Assembly (NCBI RefSeq): GCF_023721715.1
Contig: NZ_JAMDLG010000001.1
Coordinates: forward strand, 1,651,784 to 1,715,783
Origin: Parasegetibacter sp. NRK P23
GTDB taxonomy: Bacteria > Bacteroidota > Bacteroidia > Chitinophagales > Chitinophagaceae
Direction: 5' to 3'
DNA length: 64,000 nt
In this document: piece by piece, positions 42,184 through 51,476 of the stretch
Layout of the letters: each line of letters opens with the position of its first letter
How positions within the stretch are numbered: the stretch's first letter is position 1
Made by a program: the position numbers and the translations under genes
The notes under the pieces: model-generated
What the model was told of the DNA's origin: nothing
The model's database searches: none
The model's input: only the letters and a program-made list of their open reading frames with translations

Positions 42184-43374
42184 ATGGAACTATCTTCATT
42201 ACTCGACCGGTTCGCAGAACCGGAAACCCTTAAAATGGCCAAACTGGGCCGCGAATTAAGGGCGCAGGGCATCGACGTGATCGACCTCAGTCTTGGTGAA
42301 CCCGATTTCGATACGCCCCAGCACATTAAGGATGCCGCTATTAAAGCCATCAACGACAACTGGAGCCACTACACACCCGTTGCCGGTTTTCTCGACCTGA
42401 AAGAAGCGGTTTGCACCAAACTGAAACGCGACAACAACCTCGATTATAAACCTGAACAAATCGTTACTTCCACAGGTGCCAAACAAAGTCTGGCCAATGC
42501 CATTCTTGCACTGGTAGATGAAGGTGATGAGGTGATCATTCCCACCCCATACTGGGTAACTTATTCCGAACTGGTGAAGATCGCCCGCGGAAAAGTAGTG
42601 GAAGTGCGCACCAGCCCCGCCGCGGAATTCAAAATATCTCCCGCGCAACTGGAAGCCGCCATTACACCGAAGACTAAACTCTTCATGTTCTCTTCTCCCT
42701 GCAATCCTTCCGGTGCGGTATATACGAAGAGTGAACTGACCGCCCTCGCGGAAGTGTTCAAAAAACATCCTAATGTATTCATCATCTCCGATGAAATTTA
42801 CGAATACATCAACTTCGAAGGTCAACACGAGAGCATCGCCCAGTTCGATGAACTGAAAGACCGCATCGTGATCATCAACGGACTGAGTAAAGGTTTCGCC
42901 ATGACCGGCTGGCGCCTCGGTTACACCGCTTCCAACGTAACGGTGGCGAAAGCGATGGAAAAACTGCAGGGCCAAATCACCAGCGGTACCTGTTCCATCA
43001 CCCAGAAAGCAGCGGTAACGGCGCTTACAGGCGATATTGCGCCTTCCATGGAAATGACCAAAGAATTCACCCGCCGCCGTCAGCGCGTGCTGGAACTGAT
43101 CAAAGAAGTGCCGGGCGTGACCTGCTTCGAGCCACAGGGCGCCTTCTACATCTTCCCCGATGTATCTTCTTATTATGGAAAGTCCGATGGCACCACCACC
43201 ATACAGAATTCCGCTGATTTCTGTATGTATGTGCTGAATACGGCACACGTGTCTTCCGTAATGGGTGATGCCTTCGGTGAACCTAACTGCGTTCGTTTCT
43301 CCTTCGCCAACAGCATGGAGAATATCGAAAGAGCATGGGCCCGCGTGAAAGACGCGCTTTCGAAACTGAAGTGA
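42184..43374 (+). CDS. aspC: class I aspartate-type aminotransferase
   Basis: PLP enzyme of aminotransferase subfamily Ib, 396 residues. It transfers amino groups between aspartate (or a related amino acid) and 2-oxoglutarate. Seen are LSLGEPDFDTPQHI, YTPVAGFLDLKEA, the PLP-contact SSPCNPSGAVYT, ISDEIYEYI and the Schiff-base lysine in NGLSKGFAMTGWRLGY. The conserved arginine for the alpha-carboxylate is in NCVRFSFAN. ATG 42184 (MELSSLLDRF) follows a promoter box at good distance. The symbol assumes the common assignment for this subfamily. A role in tyrosine or prephenate transamination is also possible. Confidence 0.9.
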   Translation: MELSSLLDRFAEPETLKMAKLGRELRAQGIDVIDLSLGEPDFDTPQHIKDAAIKAINDNWSHYTPVAGFLDLKEAVCTKLKRDNNLDYKPEQIVTSTGAKQSLANAILALVDEGDEVIIPTPYWVTYSELVKIARGKVVEVRTSPAAEFKISPAQLEAAITPKTKLFMFSSPCNPSGAVYTKSELTALAEVFKKHPNVFIISDEIYEYINFEGQHESIAQFDELKDRIVIINGLSKGFAMTGWRLGYTASNVTVAKAMEKLQGQITSGTCSITQKAAVTALTGDIAPSMEMTKEFTRRRQRVLELIKEVPGVTCFEPQGAFYIFPDVSSYYGKSDGTTTIQNSADFCMYVLNTAHVSSVMGDAFGEPNCVRFSFANSMENIERAWARVKDALSKLK

Positions 43375-43390
43375 TTCCATTTACATACCA

Positions 43391-43434
43391 TACCCTTACT
43401 TGTTGGCATACCGGCAGGTAAGGGTATTCTTTTT
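43391..43434 (+). terminator. intrinsic terminator of aspC
   Basis: Perfect 9-bp arms TACCCTTAC (43391-43399) and GTAAGGGTA (43418-43426) with an 18-nt loop, then TTCTTTTT. Confidence 0.8.
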
Positions 43435-43493
43435 GCAGCATACTTACAATCACATTTCCCCACCCGGTTTATGATTAAGCCGTAACTTGTAGT

Positions 43494-45335
43494 ATGTTCA
43501 GAAGGGCGCGCAATTTTCTACGATTCAAAAGATTCCTCCACCAGCTTACCATTGCAGGCATTGCCGTAAGGAACCTGTTGCTGCGCATGCTTACCTGGTT
43601 TATCCCGCTGCTCAGTTTTTTATGCGGCGCGATAGTGGTGTACGATCTTGGATTCAATACTTTCTACAACAACCAGGTTCAGCTTTCACTGGTACTGCGC
43701 TTTCTGCTGCTGCTGCTGGTAATCGCCATGGCGCTCCGTTTTACCGGGGAATGTTTTGTGCCGAAAAAACGGTCGGCGCGTGTGTTCCATCTTGTGTTGC
43801 TGGTACTCTTCTTTTACCTGTACAACGGACCTTCCTGGGACAATATCATCCTGGCCGGAGAACGGACCAATACTTATTTCATCAATAAACTGGTGCTGTA
43901 CGGCGGGATTCTGTTCTTATTGATTACCGAAGCCTCGCATTTGCTGGGTTTTATTTATAAGAAAAGTTTCAACCCCGCATTGCTTTTCGTGCTGAGCTTT
44001 CTCCTGATCATCCTGGTAGGAACAGGATTGTTATCCCTGCCAAGGGCCACTGTGGAGGGCATCAGTATTACCGACGCGCTTTTCACGGCCACCAGCGCGG
44101 TTTGTGTTACCGGCCTTACCGTTGTGGACACGGCCACGCATTTCACCACTTTCGGCCATGTGATCCTGTTGTTGCTGATACAGATCGGCGGATTGGGCAT
44201 CATGACTTTCGCCGGTTTATTGGGATATGCCATGTCGGGTGGCGCTTCCTTCCAGAGCCAACTCGCGTTGAAGGACATGATGAGCGGAGATAAGATCGGC
44301 ACGGTGATCCGGACCGTGAACCAGATCATCCTGGTTACGCTTTGTTTCGAAGCCGTGGGTGCATTCATATTGTATTTCTCCCTCGAAGATGTTTTGTTTG
44401 AAAGAAAATTGCACAAGGTATTCTTCAGCGTATTTCATTCCGTTTCCGCTTTTTGCAATGCCGGTTTCTCCACCTTGCCCGACGGTCTTTTCAACTTTCA
44501 TTTCCGGTTCAATTATTTCCTGCACATTGTAATTGCCGGGCTGATCATTTTGGGTGGAATGGGCTTTCCCATCGTGTTCAATATCTACAATTACGGACTC
44601 TCCAAAGCATTCAACCTGAAACAAAAGATACTGGGAAGGGACAATAGAAGGTATACGCCCCGGCTCATGAACATCAATACCCGGTTGGCACTGGTTACCA
44701 CTACAATACTATTGGTGGCGGGCACCATAAGTTTTTTCATTTTTGAACAAAATGCCGGACTTATCGTGCATCCCACGATGAAAGGCAAGATTATCAGCAG
44801 TTTTTTCGGCTCCGTTACGGCCAGAACCGCGGGATTCAATACAGTTGACACGAACGTCATGCGGTTGCCCACCATTATGATCTACCTGTTGCTGATGTGG
44901 ATTGGTGCGTCGCCAGGTTCAACTGGTGGCGGTATCAAAACAACCACGGCCGCGGTGGCCTTGCTGAATATGGCCAGCATCATTCGGGGAAAGGACAGGA
45001 CTGAGTATGCAAAGGTAGAAATATCCAAACACTCCATCAACAGGGCGTTTGCCATCATGATGCTCTCGCTGATCGTGATCGGGGTGGCGGTATTCCTGCT
45101 CTCGGTAAACGACGGGCATTTTGGTTTGATTAAACTTTCTTTCGAAGTGTTTTCGGCATTTTCAACAGTAGGACTCACACTTGGTTTGACGCCTTCGCTT
45201 ACTGATTTCAGTAAGGTGGTACTTGTCGCCACCATGTTCATCGGAAGGGTGGGGGCGCTCACTTTGTGCGTGGCACTGGTGAAACAACAGCAGCAACTTT
45301 ATTACAGGTACCCGCAGGAAGAGATCAGTTTCTGA
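43494..45335 (+). CDS. ktrB: potassium uptake channel subunit, KtrB/TrkH family
   Basis: A 613-residue membrane channel for K+ (possibly Na+-coupled). The four pore loops each carry a filter segment: TSAVCVTGLTVVD, SAFCNAGFSTLP, TARTAGFNTVDT and FSTVGLTLGLTPS. The N-terminal 150 residues add several extra membrane helices not present in Bacillus KtrB. The regulatory RCK protein gene follows at 17 nt, forming a standard two-gene unit. GTAACTTG sits 4 nt before the start, as in the lipoprotein gene at 41400, so a leaderless transcript is possible. Confidence 0.93.
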   Translation: MFRRARNFLRFKRFLHQLTIAGIAVRNLLLRMLTWFIPLLSFLCGAIVVYDLGFNTFYNNQVQLSLVLRFLLLLLVIAMALRFTGECFVPKKRSARVFHLVLLVLFFYLYNGPSWDNIILAGERTNTYFINKLVLYGGILFLLITEASHLLGFIYKKSFNPALLFVLSFLLIILVGTGLLSLPRATVEGISITDALFTATSAVCVTGLTVVDTATHFTTFGHVILLLLIQIGGLGIMTFAGLLGYAMSGGASFQSQLALKDMMSGDKIGTVIRTVNQIILVTLCFEAVGAFILYFSLEDVLFERKLHKVFFSVFHSVSAFCNAGFSTLPDGLFNFHFRFNYFLHIVIAGLIILGGMGFPIVFNIYNYGLSKAFNLKQKILGRDNRRYTPRLMNINTRLALVTTTILLVAGTISFFIFEQNAGLIVHPTMKGKIISSFFGSVTARTAGFNTVDTNVMRLPTIMIYLLLMWIGASPGSTGGGIKTTTAAVALLNMASIIRGKDRTEYAKVEISKHSINRAFAIMMLSLIVIGVAVFLLSVNDGHFGLIKLSFEVFSAFSTVGLTLGLTPSLTDFSKVVLVATMFIGRVGALTLCVALVKQQQQLYYRYPQEEISF

Positions 45336-45352
45336 TGCGGTTTAAAATTTGA

Positions 45353-46039
45353 ATGATGAAATTCGTAGTATTTGGTTTGGGCAATTTTGGCGCCTCTCTT
45401 TCGCAGAAGCTGGTGGGTTTGGGGCATGAAGTGATTGGCACGGATGTAAAGCCTGAACTGGCCGATAAACTGAAAAACAGGATCACGCATACCATTACGC
45501 TTGACGCGACCAACCGAAGCGCGATGCAGGTGTTGCCACTGGCCGATGTAGAAGCCGCCATTGTGGCGATAGGAGAGAATGAAGGCGTAAACATTATGGC
45601 CACCGCTTTGCTGAAGGAACTGAAAGTAAAGCGCATCATCTGCCGGGTTACTTCTCCTTTGCAAAAGACGGTACTCGAAGCCATGAACATCAACGAGTTC
45701 ACCTATCCTGAAGAAGATTCCGCTGAACGACTGGCTTACAAACTGGATGTAAAAGGCGCTATCGATTCGTTTAAGGTATCCGATGAATACCAATTGCTGG
45801 AAGCCGAAATTCCTGTCCGTTTTTTTGACAGGAAAGTGTCCGAAATTGAATGGACGGAGAAGTACAAAGTGCAGCTTGTAACCATTATCCGTAATGTTGA
45901 GGAGAAAAATATCTTTGGTTTGAAAGGACGAAAGCCAAAGGTACTGGGCGTTCTTTCCTCGGACACCACGATGCGCGAAGGGGATATATTGGTGCTGTTT
46001 GGCGCTATCGGCGACCTGGAGCGGTTCCTCGAATCCTGA
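45353..46039 (+). CDS. ktrA: potassium channel regulatory subunit, KtrA/TrkA family
   Basis: A 228-residue cytoplasmic RCK protein that gates the KtrB channel through nucleotide binding. The Rossmann N-terminal domain starts MKFVVFGLGNFGASLSQKL (GxGxxG) and has the acidic residue of the second strand in VIGTDVKPE. The C-terminal RCK_C domain spans about residues 140-225 (LGVLSSDTTMREGDILVLFG). Start is ATG 45353 or 45356. It is convergent with hemJ, with 5 nt between the stop codons. Confidence 0.94.
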   Translation: MMKFVVFGLGNFGASLSQKLVGLGHEVIGTDVKPELADKLKNRITHTITLDATNRSAMQVLPLADVEAAIVAIGENEGVNIMATALLKELKVKRIICRVTSPLQKTVLEAMNINEFTYPEEDSAERLAYKLDVKGAIDSFKVSDEYQLLEAEIPVRFFDRKVSEIEWTEKYKVQLVTIIRNVEEKNIFGLKGRKPKVLGVLSSDTTMREGDILVLFGAIGDLERFLES

Positions 46040-46044
46040 GGACT

Positions 46045-46596
46045 TTATTTTCCCGAACGGATATTTTTATAGATTCTGATCGCGCTCATCAAAACGATCA
46101 CGAATACTAGCAATCCACCAAGTGCCCAAACCAGGCTGAGTCCCGTTTTTACCACCACGAGCATGACGATAGCCACGAGGAAGATGGTGGCGACCTCGTT
46201 CCAAACGCGCAATTGCTGCGAAGAATACTGAAATTTACCCCTAAGCTGTGTTTTATAGAGATATTGCAGCGAAAAGTGGTATCCATATAAAAGCAGCACC
46301 AATACCAGTTTAATCAGCAGCCACCTCCCTTCCGGGCGGAACACAATCAGATGCCAGTTTCCGCTGAAGAGCGTGGAGAGCCCGAACACCAGGGTCAATA
46401 CGGCTGAGGGCCAGGTAATGCCGTACCAAAGGCGTGTGAGCATGATACGGTACTGTTCCTGTAATACTTTCCGTTCAGCGTCCGGACGTACCTGCGCTTC
46501 TGTATGGTAGATCAGCAAGCGCACCATATAGAACAGCCCGGCGAACCAGGTCACCACAAATATGATGTGCAGCGCTTTGATGTACAGGTTTCCCAT
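46045..46596 (-). CDS. hemJ: protoporphyrinogen IX oxidase HemJ family
   Basis: A 183-residue, four- to five-helix membrane protein that oxidises protoporphyrinogen IX in heme synthesis. Signatures are KALHIIFVVTWFAGLFYMVR (haem-ligand His near residue 10), a WLLIKLVLVLLLYGYHF helix and RVWNEVATIFLVAIVMLVVVK. In close relatives the motif reads FYMPRL, whereas here it is FYMVRL. coaE ends 1 nt before its start, so the two are co-transcribed. CopD-like is the loose alternative name. Confidence 0.85.
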   Translation of the reverse strand: MGNLYIKALHIIFVVTWFAGLFYMVRLLIYHTEAQVRPDAERKVLQEQYRIMLTRLWYGITWPSAVLTLVFGLSTLFSGNWHLIVFRPEGRWLLIKLVLVLLLYGYHFSLQYLYKTQLRGKFQYSSQQLRVWNEVATIFLVAIVMLVVVKTGLSLVWALGGLLVFVIVLMSAIRIYKNIRSGK

Positions 46597-46597
46597 A

Positions 46598-47206
46598 TCA
46601 GGTGGTTTGGTCTTTTGCTTTGGCGCGTTCCAGCAGTTGTTCGTGCAAGGCTAAAACCTGCGGAATCACCATTTCCTGGTCGTTGTTGACGATCACGGCG
46701 TCGCACAAACGCATTTTGATCTGTTCCTGGATTTGTTTTTCCATCCGTTGTTTCACCAGTTCCCTTGAAACGTTATCCCGCTCCATCACACGGTGGATGC
46801 GTAAAGCATCTGGTGCGTAAACACCTATAATGAAATTGAGCTGGGCGGCGGTGCCTGTTTCAAAAAGCAGCGCGGCTTCTTTGATGGCGTATGGATAGGT
46901 TTGTCGTGCGAGCCATTCGTTTCCGAAGCGGATGGTGGCGGGATGTACAATAGCGTTGAGCTGCGCCAGTTTGTTTTTGTCGTTGAACACTTTGGAAGAA
47001 AGCACCTTGCGTTGTAAGGTGCCGCCTTCGTAAACATCTTCCCCGAATATGCCTACAATTGCTTGCTTCACTTCGGGATTCACGTTCATAATGTGTTTGG
47101 CGGCATCATCCGCATAATAAACGGGTACACCCAGTGTGGAGAACACCTGTGCCACGGTTGATTTTCCCGAGCCAATGCCACCGGTAATGCCTACTTTGAA
47201 CGTCAT
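46598..47206 (-). CDS. coaE: dephospho-CoA kinase
   Basis: Last step of coenzyme A synthesis: phosphorylates the 3' hydroxyl of dephospho-CoA. The 202-residue P-loop kinase starts FKVGITGGIGSGKST (Walker A at about 9-17), has YYADDAAKH, the CoA-binding helix region HPATIRFGNEWL and the lid RVMERDNVSRELVKQRMEKQ. Standard length. It lies immediately before hemJ and after the yajC terminator. Confidence 0.96.
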   Translation of the reverse strand: MTFKVGITGGIGSGKSTVAQVFSTLGVPVYYADDAAKHIMNVNPEVKQAIVGIFGEDVYEGGTLQRKVLSSKVFNDKNKLAQLNAIVHPATIRFGNEWLARQTYPYAIKEAALLFETGTAAQLNFIIGVYAPDALRIHRVMERDNVSRELVKQRMEKQIQEQIKMRLCDAVIVNNDQEMVIPQVLALHEQLLERAKAKDQTT

Positions 47207-47223
47207 GTGAGCAGGAAAAAATG

Positions 47224-47254
47224 AAAAGAAAAAGCCGGAAATGAATCCGGCTTT
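47224..47254 (-). terminator. intrinsic terminator of yajC
   Basis: Perfect 9-bp arms AAAGCCGGA (47231-47239) and TCCGGCTTT (47246-47254), 6-nt loop. The minus strand continues into a T-rich tract. It lies 4 nt after the yajC stop. Confidence 0.8.
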
Positions 47255-47257
47255 CAG

Positions 47258-47599
47258 TTATTTGGCGGCTTCTGCTTTTTTATTCAGTTGCGCTGTCCAT
47301 TCCATGGAGATGGCGGATTTTTCGATCTTCAGGTAGCTGCCGGGGCTCACTTCCAACTGGATCGTACCATCTTCGTTTATTTTGAAAACGGTGCCGTGGA
47401 TGCCTGCGATGGTCACTACTTTAGAACCTTTTTCCATGTTTTCGATGAACTTCTTTTGTTCTTTCGCTTTTTTAGCCTGCGGGCGGATCATGAACAACCA
47501 GAAAACCACGATCATGAGTCCCAGGAAAATGAACTGAAATCCTGAACCGCCTTGTGCGCCACCGGGGTTGGCCGCCAGGAAAAAAAATGCTTGTGTCAT
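47258..47599 (-). CDS. yajC: Sec translocase accessory subunit YajC
   Basis: A 113-residue single-pass inner-membrane protein that associates with SecDF. The helix FIFLGLMIVVFWLFMIRPQ followed by KKAKEQKKFIENMEKGSKVV is the YajC signature, and a small beta-rich cytoplasmic domain ends the protein. In this window its partner secDF is 6 kb away. It follows the DUF1573 gene by 37 nt on the same strand. Confidence 0.95.
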   Translation of the reverse strand: MTQAFFFLAANPGGAQGGSGFQFIFLGLMIVVFWLFMIRPQAKKAKEQKKFIENMEKGSKVVTIAGIHGTVFKINEDGTIQLEVSPGSYLKIEKSAISMEWTAQLNKKAEAAK

Positions 47600-47636
47600 T
47601 GCTACTTATTTATATGATTTGGATTGAACCCTGAGG

Positions 47637-48095
47637 TTATTTTTTCATGGCCACCACTTCGCCTTCGAAAACGAGGGTATGGCTTTGTGTGCCTTTGGTG
47701 TTGGCGGTTACTACGATGGTCTTGTGCAGCATACCCACGCGCCCATTGCTGTCGAATTCGCCTTTGATCTCGGCTTCGTTGCCGGGAGCGATGGGCCTTT
47801 CGGGCTTATCGGCCACCGTACAGCCACAACCGGGAGAGACGGTTTGAATGATAAGGGGTTTATCGCCGGTGTTTTTAAACCTGAAACTGAGCACCAGCTT
47901 TTGTCCTTCGTTGATCTTACCGACCTGCTTCACCGAATCGATCCACTGAATGGTGGTGAAGGTACTGCTGTCTACCTGCTCGGGACCAAGTTGCGGGTCG
48001 GGTTGCAGGGTCGCGTTTTTACCCTGCGTATCCGCGTTGTTGCAGGCTGCAAGGAAGCCGGCGAGCAGTAAGGATGCCAATATAAATCGCTTCAT
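47637..48095 (-). CDS. DUF1573 lipoprotein
   Basis: A 152-residue lipoprotein with signal peptide MKRFILASLLLAGFLAAC (lipobox Cys18). A single Ig-like DUF1573 domain follows (SFRFKNTGDKPLIIQTVSPG, then CGCT). The CGC pair is conserved in the family, but its role is unknown. It is flanked by nusB and yajC in an order common in Bacteroidota. Its own promoter box lies 18 nt upstream of the ATG. Confidence 0.9.
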   Translation of the reverse strand: MKRFILASLLLAGFLAACNNADTQGKNATLQPDPQLGPEQVDSSTFTTIQWIDSVKQVGKINEGQKLVLSFRFKNTGDKPLIIQTVSPGCGCTVADKPERPIAPGNEAEIKGEFDSNGRVGMLHKTIVVTANTKGTQSHTLVFEGEVVAMKK

Positions 48096-48112
48096 AGAAT
48101 TTATTTGAGAGG

Positions 48113-48120
48113 CAAAGGTA
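48113..48120 (-). promoter_or_regulatory. promoter box TACCTTTG of the DUF1573-yajC unit
   Basis: Read on the minus strand, a perfect TAnnTTTG box 17 nt before the ATG at 48095. Confidence 0.6.
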
Positions 48121-48140
48121 ATTAATTGCTTTATATCGGT

Positions 48141-49064
48141 TTACCGGAAGTTCACTTTGTGCAACTTGCCCGCTGAGGAAAGGTCTTTGTGAATATTATC
48201 CAGCAATCCGTTCACGAACTGTCCGCTTTGCGGGGTGCTGTATTCCTTGGCGAGGTCGATGTACTCGTTGATGGTTACTTTCGGGGGAATGGTTTCAAAG
48301 TAAAGAAATTCTGAAATCCCCATCTGGAGCAGGATCAGGTCGAGTACGGCGATCCGTTCCGCGTCCCAGTTTTTGAGTCTGGGGCGGATCAGTTCCATAT
48401 TGGTCTCTTTTTTCTCCAGCACGGTGCGGAGCAGGCCGAAGGCGAATTCACGTTTTTCTTTGCTCACCATTTCCTGGAAAGCGCCGTTGCCGGGTTTTAG
48501 AATGTATTGAAGGGTGAGCTGGTGCACCATTTCGGCATCATCGTCCCAGTTGGAGAAATGCTCTTCAACGTGTCCCAGAAAATCGTCGCTGCCCATCATC
48601 AGTTGGGTGAAGATGTATTCGATGATCTGCTTTTCCGTTTTCTTTTCCCTGCCATCCTGGAGGATGTACAATTTATAAATGTCGGATTCCACCAGTTCGA
48701 GGTAGAGTTTACGCACCAGTTCGGCGGAACCTTCCACGTGTTGTGGTTTTACGGAACCCAGGGCGATGGCCCAGGCGGGATCTTCCATGATTTTCCATAG
48801 CAATTCGTTGCCCGCGAGCTTGATGTTCACGTTCAGGTCTTCTTGCGAGGGGAGGTGTTTGGAGGAGCGGAGCCTGCTGTCGGTTTCGGCGTAACGCGCG
48901 ATCTCAGTAACCATGTAAACGAGGTAAACGAACAGTTCCCGGGTCTGATCAAGATGTTTCTGGAGTATCTTCGCCGGTTCTCCCGGCTTCAAATCTGCTT
49001 CGAGGGCGTCCAGCGTGTACAAACTCTGCATCACTTTCACCCTGATGTTTCTTCTGCTGATCAT
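48141..49064 (-). CDS. nusB: transcription antitermination factor NusB, long form
   Basis: A 307-residue helical protein that binds boxA RNA with NusE for rRNA antitermination. The N-terminus MISRRNIRVKVMQSLYTLDA and the C-terminal NWDAERIAVLDLILLQMGISEF followed by PPKVTINEYIDLAKEYSTPQ are NusB signatures. About 150 residues are inserted between them, making it roughly twice the size of E. coli NusB (139), as is usual in Bacteroidota. It has a complete promoter upstream. Confidence 0.94.
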   Translation of the reverse strand: MISRRNIRVKVMQSLYTLDALEADLKPGEPAKILQKHLDQTRELFVYLVYMVTEIARYAETDSRLRSSKHLPSQEDLNVNIKLAGNELLWKIMEDPAWAIALGSVKPQHVEGSAELVRKLYLELVESDIYKLYILQDGREKKTEKQIIEYIFTQLMMGSDDFLGHVEEHFSNWDDDAEMVHQLTLQYILKPGNGAFQEMVSKEKREFAFGLLRTVLEKKETNMELIRPRLKNWDAERIAVLDLILLQMGISEFLYFETIPPKVTINEYIDLAKEYSTPQSGQFVNGLLDNIHKDLSSAGKLHKVNFR

Positions 49065-49426
49065 GTATTAAGAACTGATTTAGGCGGGCAAAATTAGGAC
49101 ATTGCGGCATACTTTCAAAGCATTTCTGCCCGGCTGGGCGCTTATGCAGAGGGAAAAAACAGGGTACGGAGCAAATAAGCTGTGGTTCCGGGTAAAGGCG
49201 CAGGCCGAATGGTTTTATATACGTGACAAATTTGTCATTGGATTTTTTTATAAAGCCTAACAATGATAGCTTCGCTGAAAAATTGACATTGCCGCCAGCC
49301 TTTCCCACCCTTTGTTCCTGCCAAACCTGAAAAAAATACCGGAAGATTGGCTTTGGTACAGAATTAGTTATCCGTTATGCGCCGTACAGGCACTGTATTC
49401 ATAAACTACAAAAAAACCATACTACT
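49065..49426. other. 362-bp divergent gap between nusB and groES
   Basis: No gene seen. It holds the nusB promoter (49089-49119) and a perfect 14-bp palindrome TGACAAATTTGTCA (49224-49237). No CIRCE element (TTAGCACTC-N9-GAGTGCTAA) and no perfect TAnnTTTG box was found for groES. The groES promoter is therefore unassigned. Confidence 0.7.
49089..49119 (-). promoter_or_regulatory. promoter TTTG-N19-TAATTTTG of nusB
   Basis: On the minus strand TTTG (49119-49116) and TAATTTTG (49096-49089) are 19 nt apart, a complete consensus match. The box ends 24 nt before the nusB ATG. Confidence 0.75.
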
Positions 49427-49708
49427 ATGGCTAAGAAGTTAAGTGTTACTCCTTTGCACGACAGGGTGATCGTAAAACCAGCCCCTGCTGAAGAAAAATC
49501 ATCCGGCGGAATCATTATCCCCGACACCGCCAAGGAAAAACCCCAGAGAGGTACCGTGGTAGCCGCAGGTCCCGGTAAAAAAGATGAACCCGTTACTGTG
49601 AAAGCGGGCGATACCGTTCTGTATGGCAAATATGCCGGAACGGAAATCAGCATCGAAGGATTGGATTACCTCATCATGCGTGAGAGCGATATCCTCGCGA
49701 TCGTTTAA
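49427..49708 (+). CDS. groES: co-chaperonin GroES
   Basis: The 10-kDa lid of the GroEL folding chamber, 93 residues. [20 protein letters not shown], the mobile loop [27 protein letters not shown] and the ending [13 protein letters not shown] are standard. groEL starts 47 nt downstream. No heat-shock operator of the CIRCE type precedes it. Confidence 0.98.
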   Translation: MAKKLSVTPLHDRVIVKPAPAEEKSSGGIIIPDTAKEKPQRGTVVAAGPGKKDEPVTVKAGDTVLYGKYAGTEISIEGLDYLIMRESDILAIV

Positions 49709-49755
49709 TCAAATTCCCTCATTTTTTTTCTGAATCATTTTAATTCTACAATAAC

Positions 49756-51390
49756 ATGGCTAAACAATTGTTCTTCGATATCGAAGCCCGCAATAGGATG
49801 AAGAAAGGCGTTGACACGCTTGCCAACGCAGTGAAAGTTACCCTCGGTCCAAAAGGCCGTAACGTGGTAATCGAAAAGAAATTCGGCGCCCCCTCCATTA
49901 CTAAAGATGGTGTGAGTGTTGCAAAAGAAATTGAACTGGAAGATCCCATCGAGAACATGGGTGCCCAGATGGTGAAAGAAGTGGCTTCCAAAACTGCTGA
50001 CATCGCCGGAGACGGTACCACAACAGCTACCGTTCTCGCACAATCCATCATCTCCGAAGGATTGAAAATGGTGGCCGCAGGCGCTAACCCTATGGACCTG
50101 AAACGCGGTATCGACAAAGCCGTGAGCTTGGTGGTGGAAAACCTGAAAGGACAAAGCCAGACCGTAGGCAACGATTCCAAAAAAATCCAGCAGGTGGCCA
50201 GCATCTCCGCCAACAACGACGAAACCATCGGTAAACTCATCGCCGAAGCTTTCGCCCGTGTAGGTAAAGAAGGGGTGATTACCGTAGAAGAAGCTAAAGG
50301 TACCGATACTACTGTGGAAGTAGTGGAAGGTATGCAGTTCGACCGTGGCTACATTTCTCCCTACTTCGTGACCAACAGCGAGAAAATGGAAGCTGAACTG
50401 CAGAACCCATATATCCTGATCTACGACAAGAAGATCAGCGCCATGAAAGACATCCTCCATATCCTGGAGAAAGTAGCTCAAAGTGGCCGTCCGCTGCTCA
50501 TCATCGCAGAAGACCTCGAAGGTGAAGCACTGGCTACCCTGGTGGTGAACAAACTGCGTGGCACCCTGAAAGTGGCCGCTGTTAAAGCACCTGGCTTCGG
50601 TGACCGCAGAAAAGAAATGCTGACTGATATCGCGATCCTGACCGCAGGTACCGTTATCAGCGAAGAACTGGGCCACAAACTGGAAGGGGCCGACCTTTCT
50701 TCCCTTGGTCAGGCTGCTTCTGTTACCATCGATAAAGACAATACCACTATCGTAGGCGGTAAAGGTAAAAAAGCCGATATCACTGCCCGCGTAAACCAGA
50801 TCAAAGCACAGGTGGAGAACACAACTTCCGATTACGATCGTGAGAAACTCCAGGAGCGTCTGGCCAAACTGGCTGGCGGTGTTGCCGTACTGTACGTAGG
50901 TGCCGCTACAGAAGTGGAAATGAAAGAGAAAAAAGACCGTGTTGACGACGCCCTGCACGCTACCCGCGCCGCAGTAGAAGAAGGTATCGTTCCCGGTGGT
51001 GGTGTCGCGTTCATCCGCGCCATTGAAAGCCTGGAAGCGAAAGTGAAAGGCCAGATCGCCGACGAACAAACCGGTATGGCCATCGTTCGCCGTGCACTGG
51101 AAGAACCCATCCGCACGCTGACCGCTAACGCAGGTATCGACGGTTCTATCGTGGTACAACGCATCAAAGAAGGTAAAGGTGATTTCGGCTTCAATGCCCG
51201 CACCGAGAACTTCGAAAACCTGTTCAAAGCAGGGGTGATCGATCCTACCAAAGTAAGCCGTGTTGCCCTTGAGAACGCCGCTTCTATCGCCGGTATGCTC
51301 CTCACTACTGAGTGCGTAATCGCCGATAAACCCAAGAAAGAAGAAGCACACGCTCATCCCGGCGCTCCCGGAATGGACATGGGCTACTAA
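49756..51390 (+). CDS. groEL: chaperonin GroEL
   Basis: The 60-kDa chaperonin, 544 residues, forming the double-ring folding machine. [39 protein letters not shown], the ATP-binding [13 protein letters not shown] and the [18 protein letters not shown] segment are canonical. The C-terminal tail is short, [13 protein letters not shown], instead of a long GGM repeat. A terminator follows. The long minus-strand frame across it is only a codon-usage shadow. Confidence 0.99.
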   Translation: MAKQLFFDIEARNRMKKGVDTLANAVKVTLGPKGRNVVIEKKFGAPSITKDGVSVAKEIELEDPIENMGAQMVKEVASKTADIAGDGTTTATVLAQSIISEGLKMVAAGANPMDLKRGIDKAVSLVVENLKGQSQTVGNDSKKIQQVASISANNDETIGKLIAEAFARVGKEGVITVEEAKGTDTTVEVVEGMQFDRGYISPYFVTNSEKMEAELQNPYILIYDKKISAMKDILHILEKVAQSGRPLLIIAEDLEGEALATLVVNKLRGTLKVAAVKAPGFGDRRKEMLTDIAILTAGTVISEELGHKLEGADLSSLGQAASVTIDKDNTTIVGGKGKKADITARVNQIKAQVENTTSDYDREKLQERLAKLAGGVAVLYVGAATEVEMKEKKDRVDDALHATRAAVEEGIVPGGGVAFIRAIESLEAKVKGQIADEQTGMAIVRRALEEPIRTLTANAGIDGSIVVQRIKEGKGDFGFNARTENFENLFKAGVIDPTKVSRVALENAASIAGMLLTTECVIADKPKKEEAHAHPGAPGMDMGY

Positions 51391-51412
51391 GCTGAATAGT
51401 CTTAAAAAAGAG

Positions 51413-51440
51413 ACCCCGCTCCACAAGAGCGGGGTTTTTT
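51413..51440 (+). terminator. intrinsic terminator of groES-groEL
   Basis: Perfect 9-bp arms ACCCCGCTC (51413-51421) and GAGCGGGGT (51427-51435), loop CACAA, then T-run. Confidence 0.9.
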
Positions 51441-51476
51441 ATTGAACCAGGCAGCCCTTTCATCCGTATATAAGGT

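Noticed and set aside
42256-43380. 374-codon minus-strand frame over aspC
   Set aside because: Antisense shadow, with composition rich in Phe/His/Arg and no recognisable domain.
49065-49426. CIRCE heat-shock operator before groES
   Set aside because: The TTAGCACTC/GAGTGCTAA arms are not present.
49735-51426. 563-codon minus-strand frame over groEL
   Set aside because: An antisense shadow caused by codon bias of a highly expressed gene. The groEL frame is beyond doubt.
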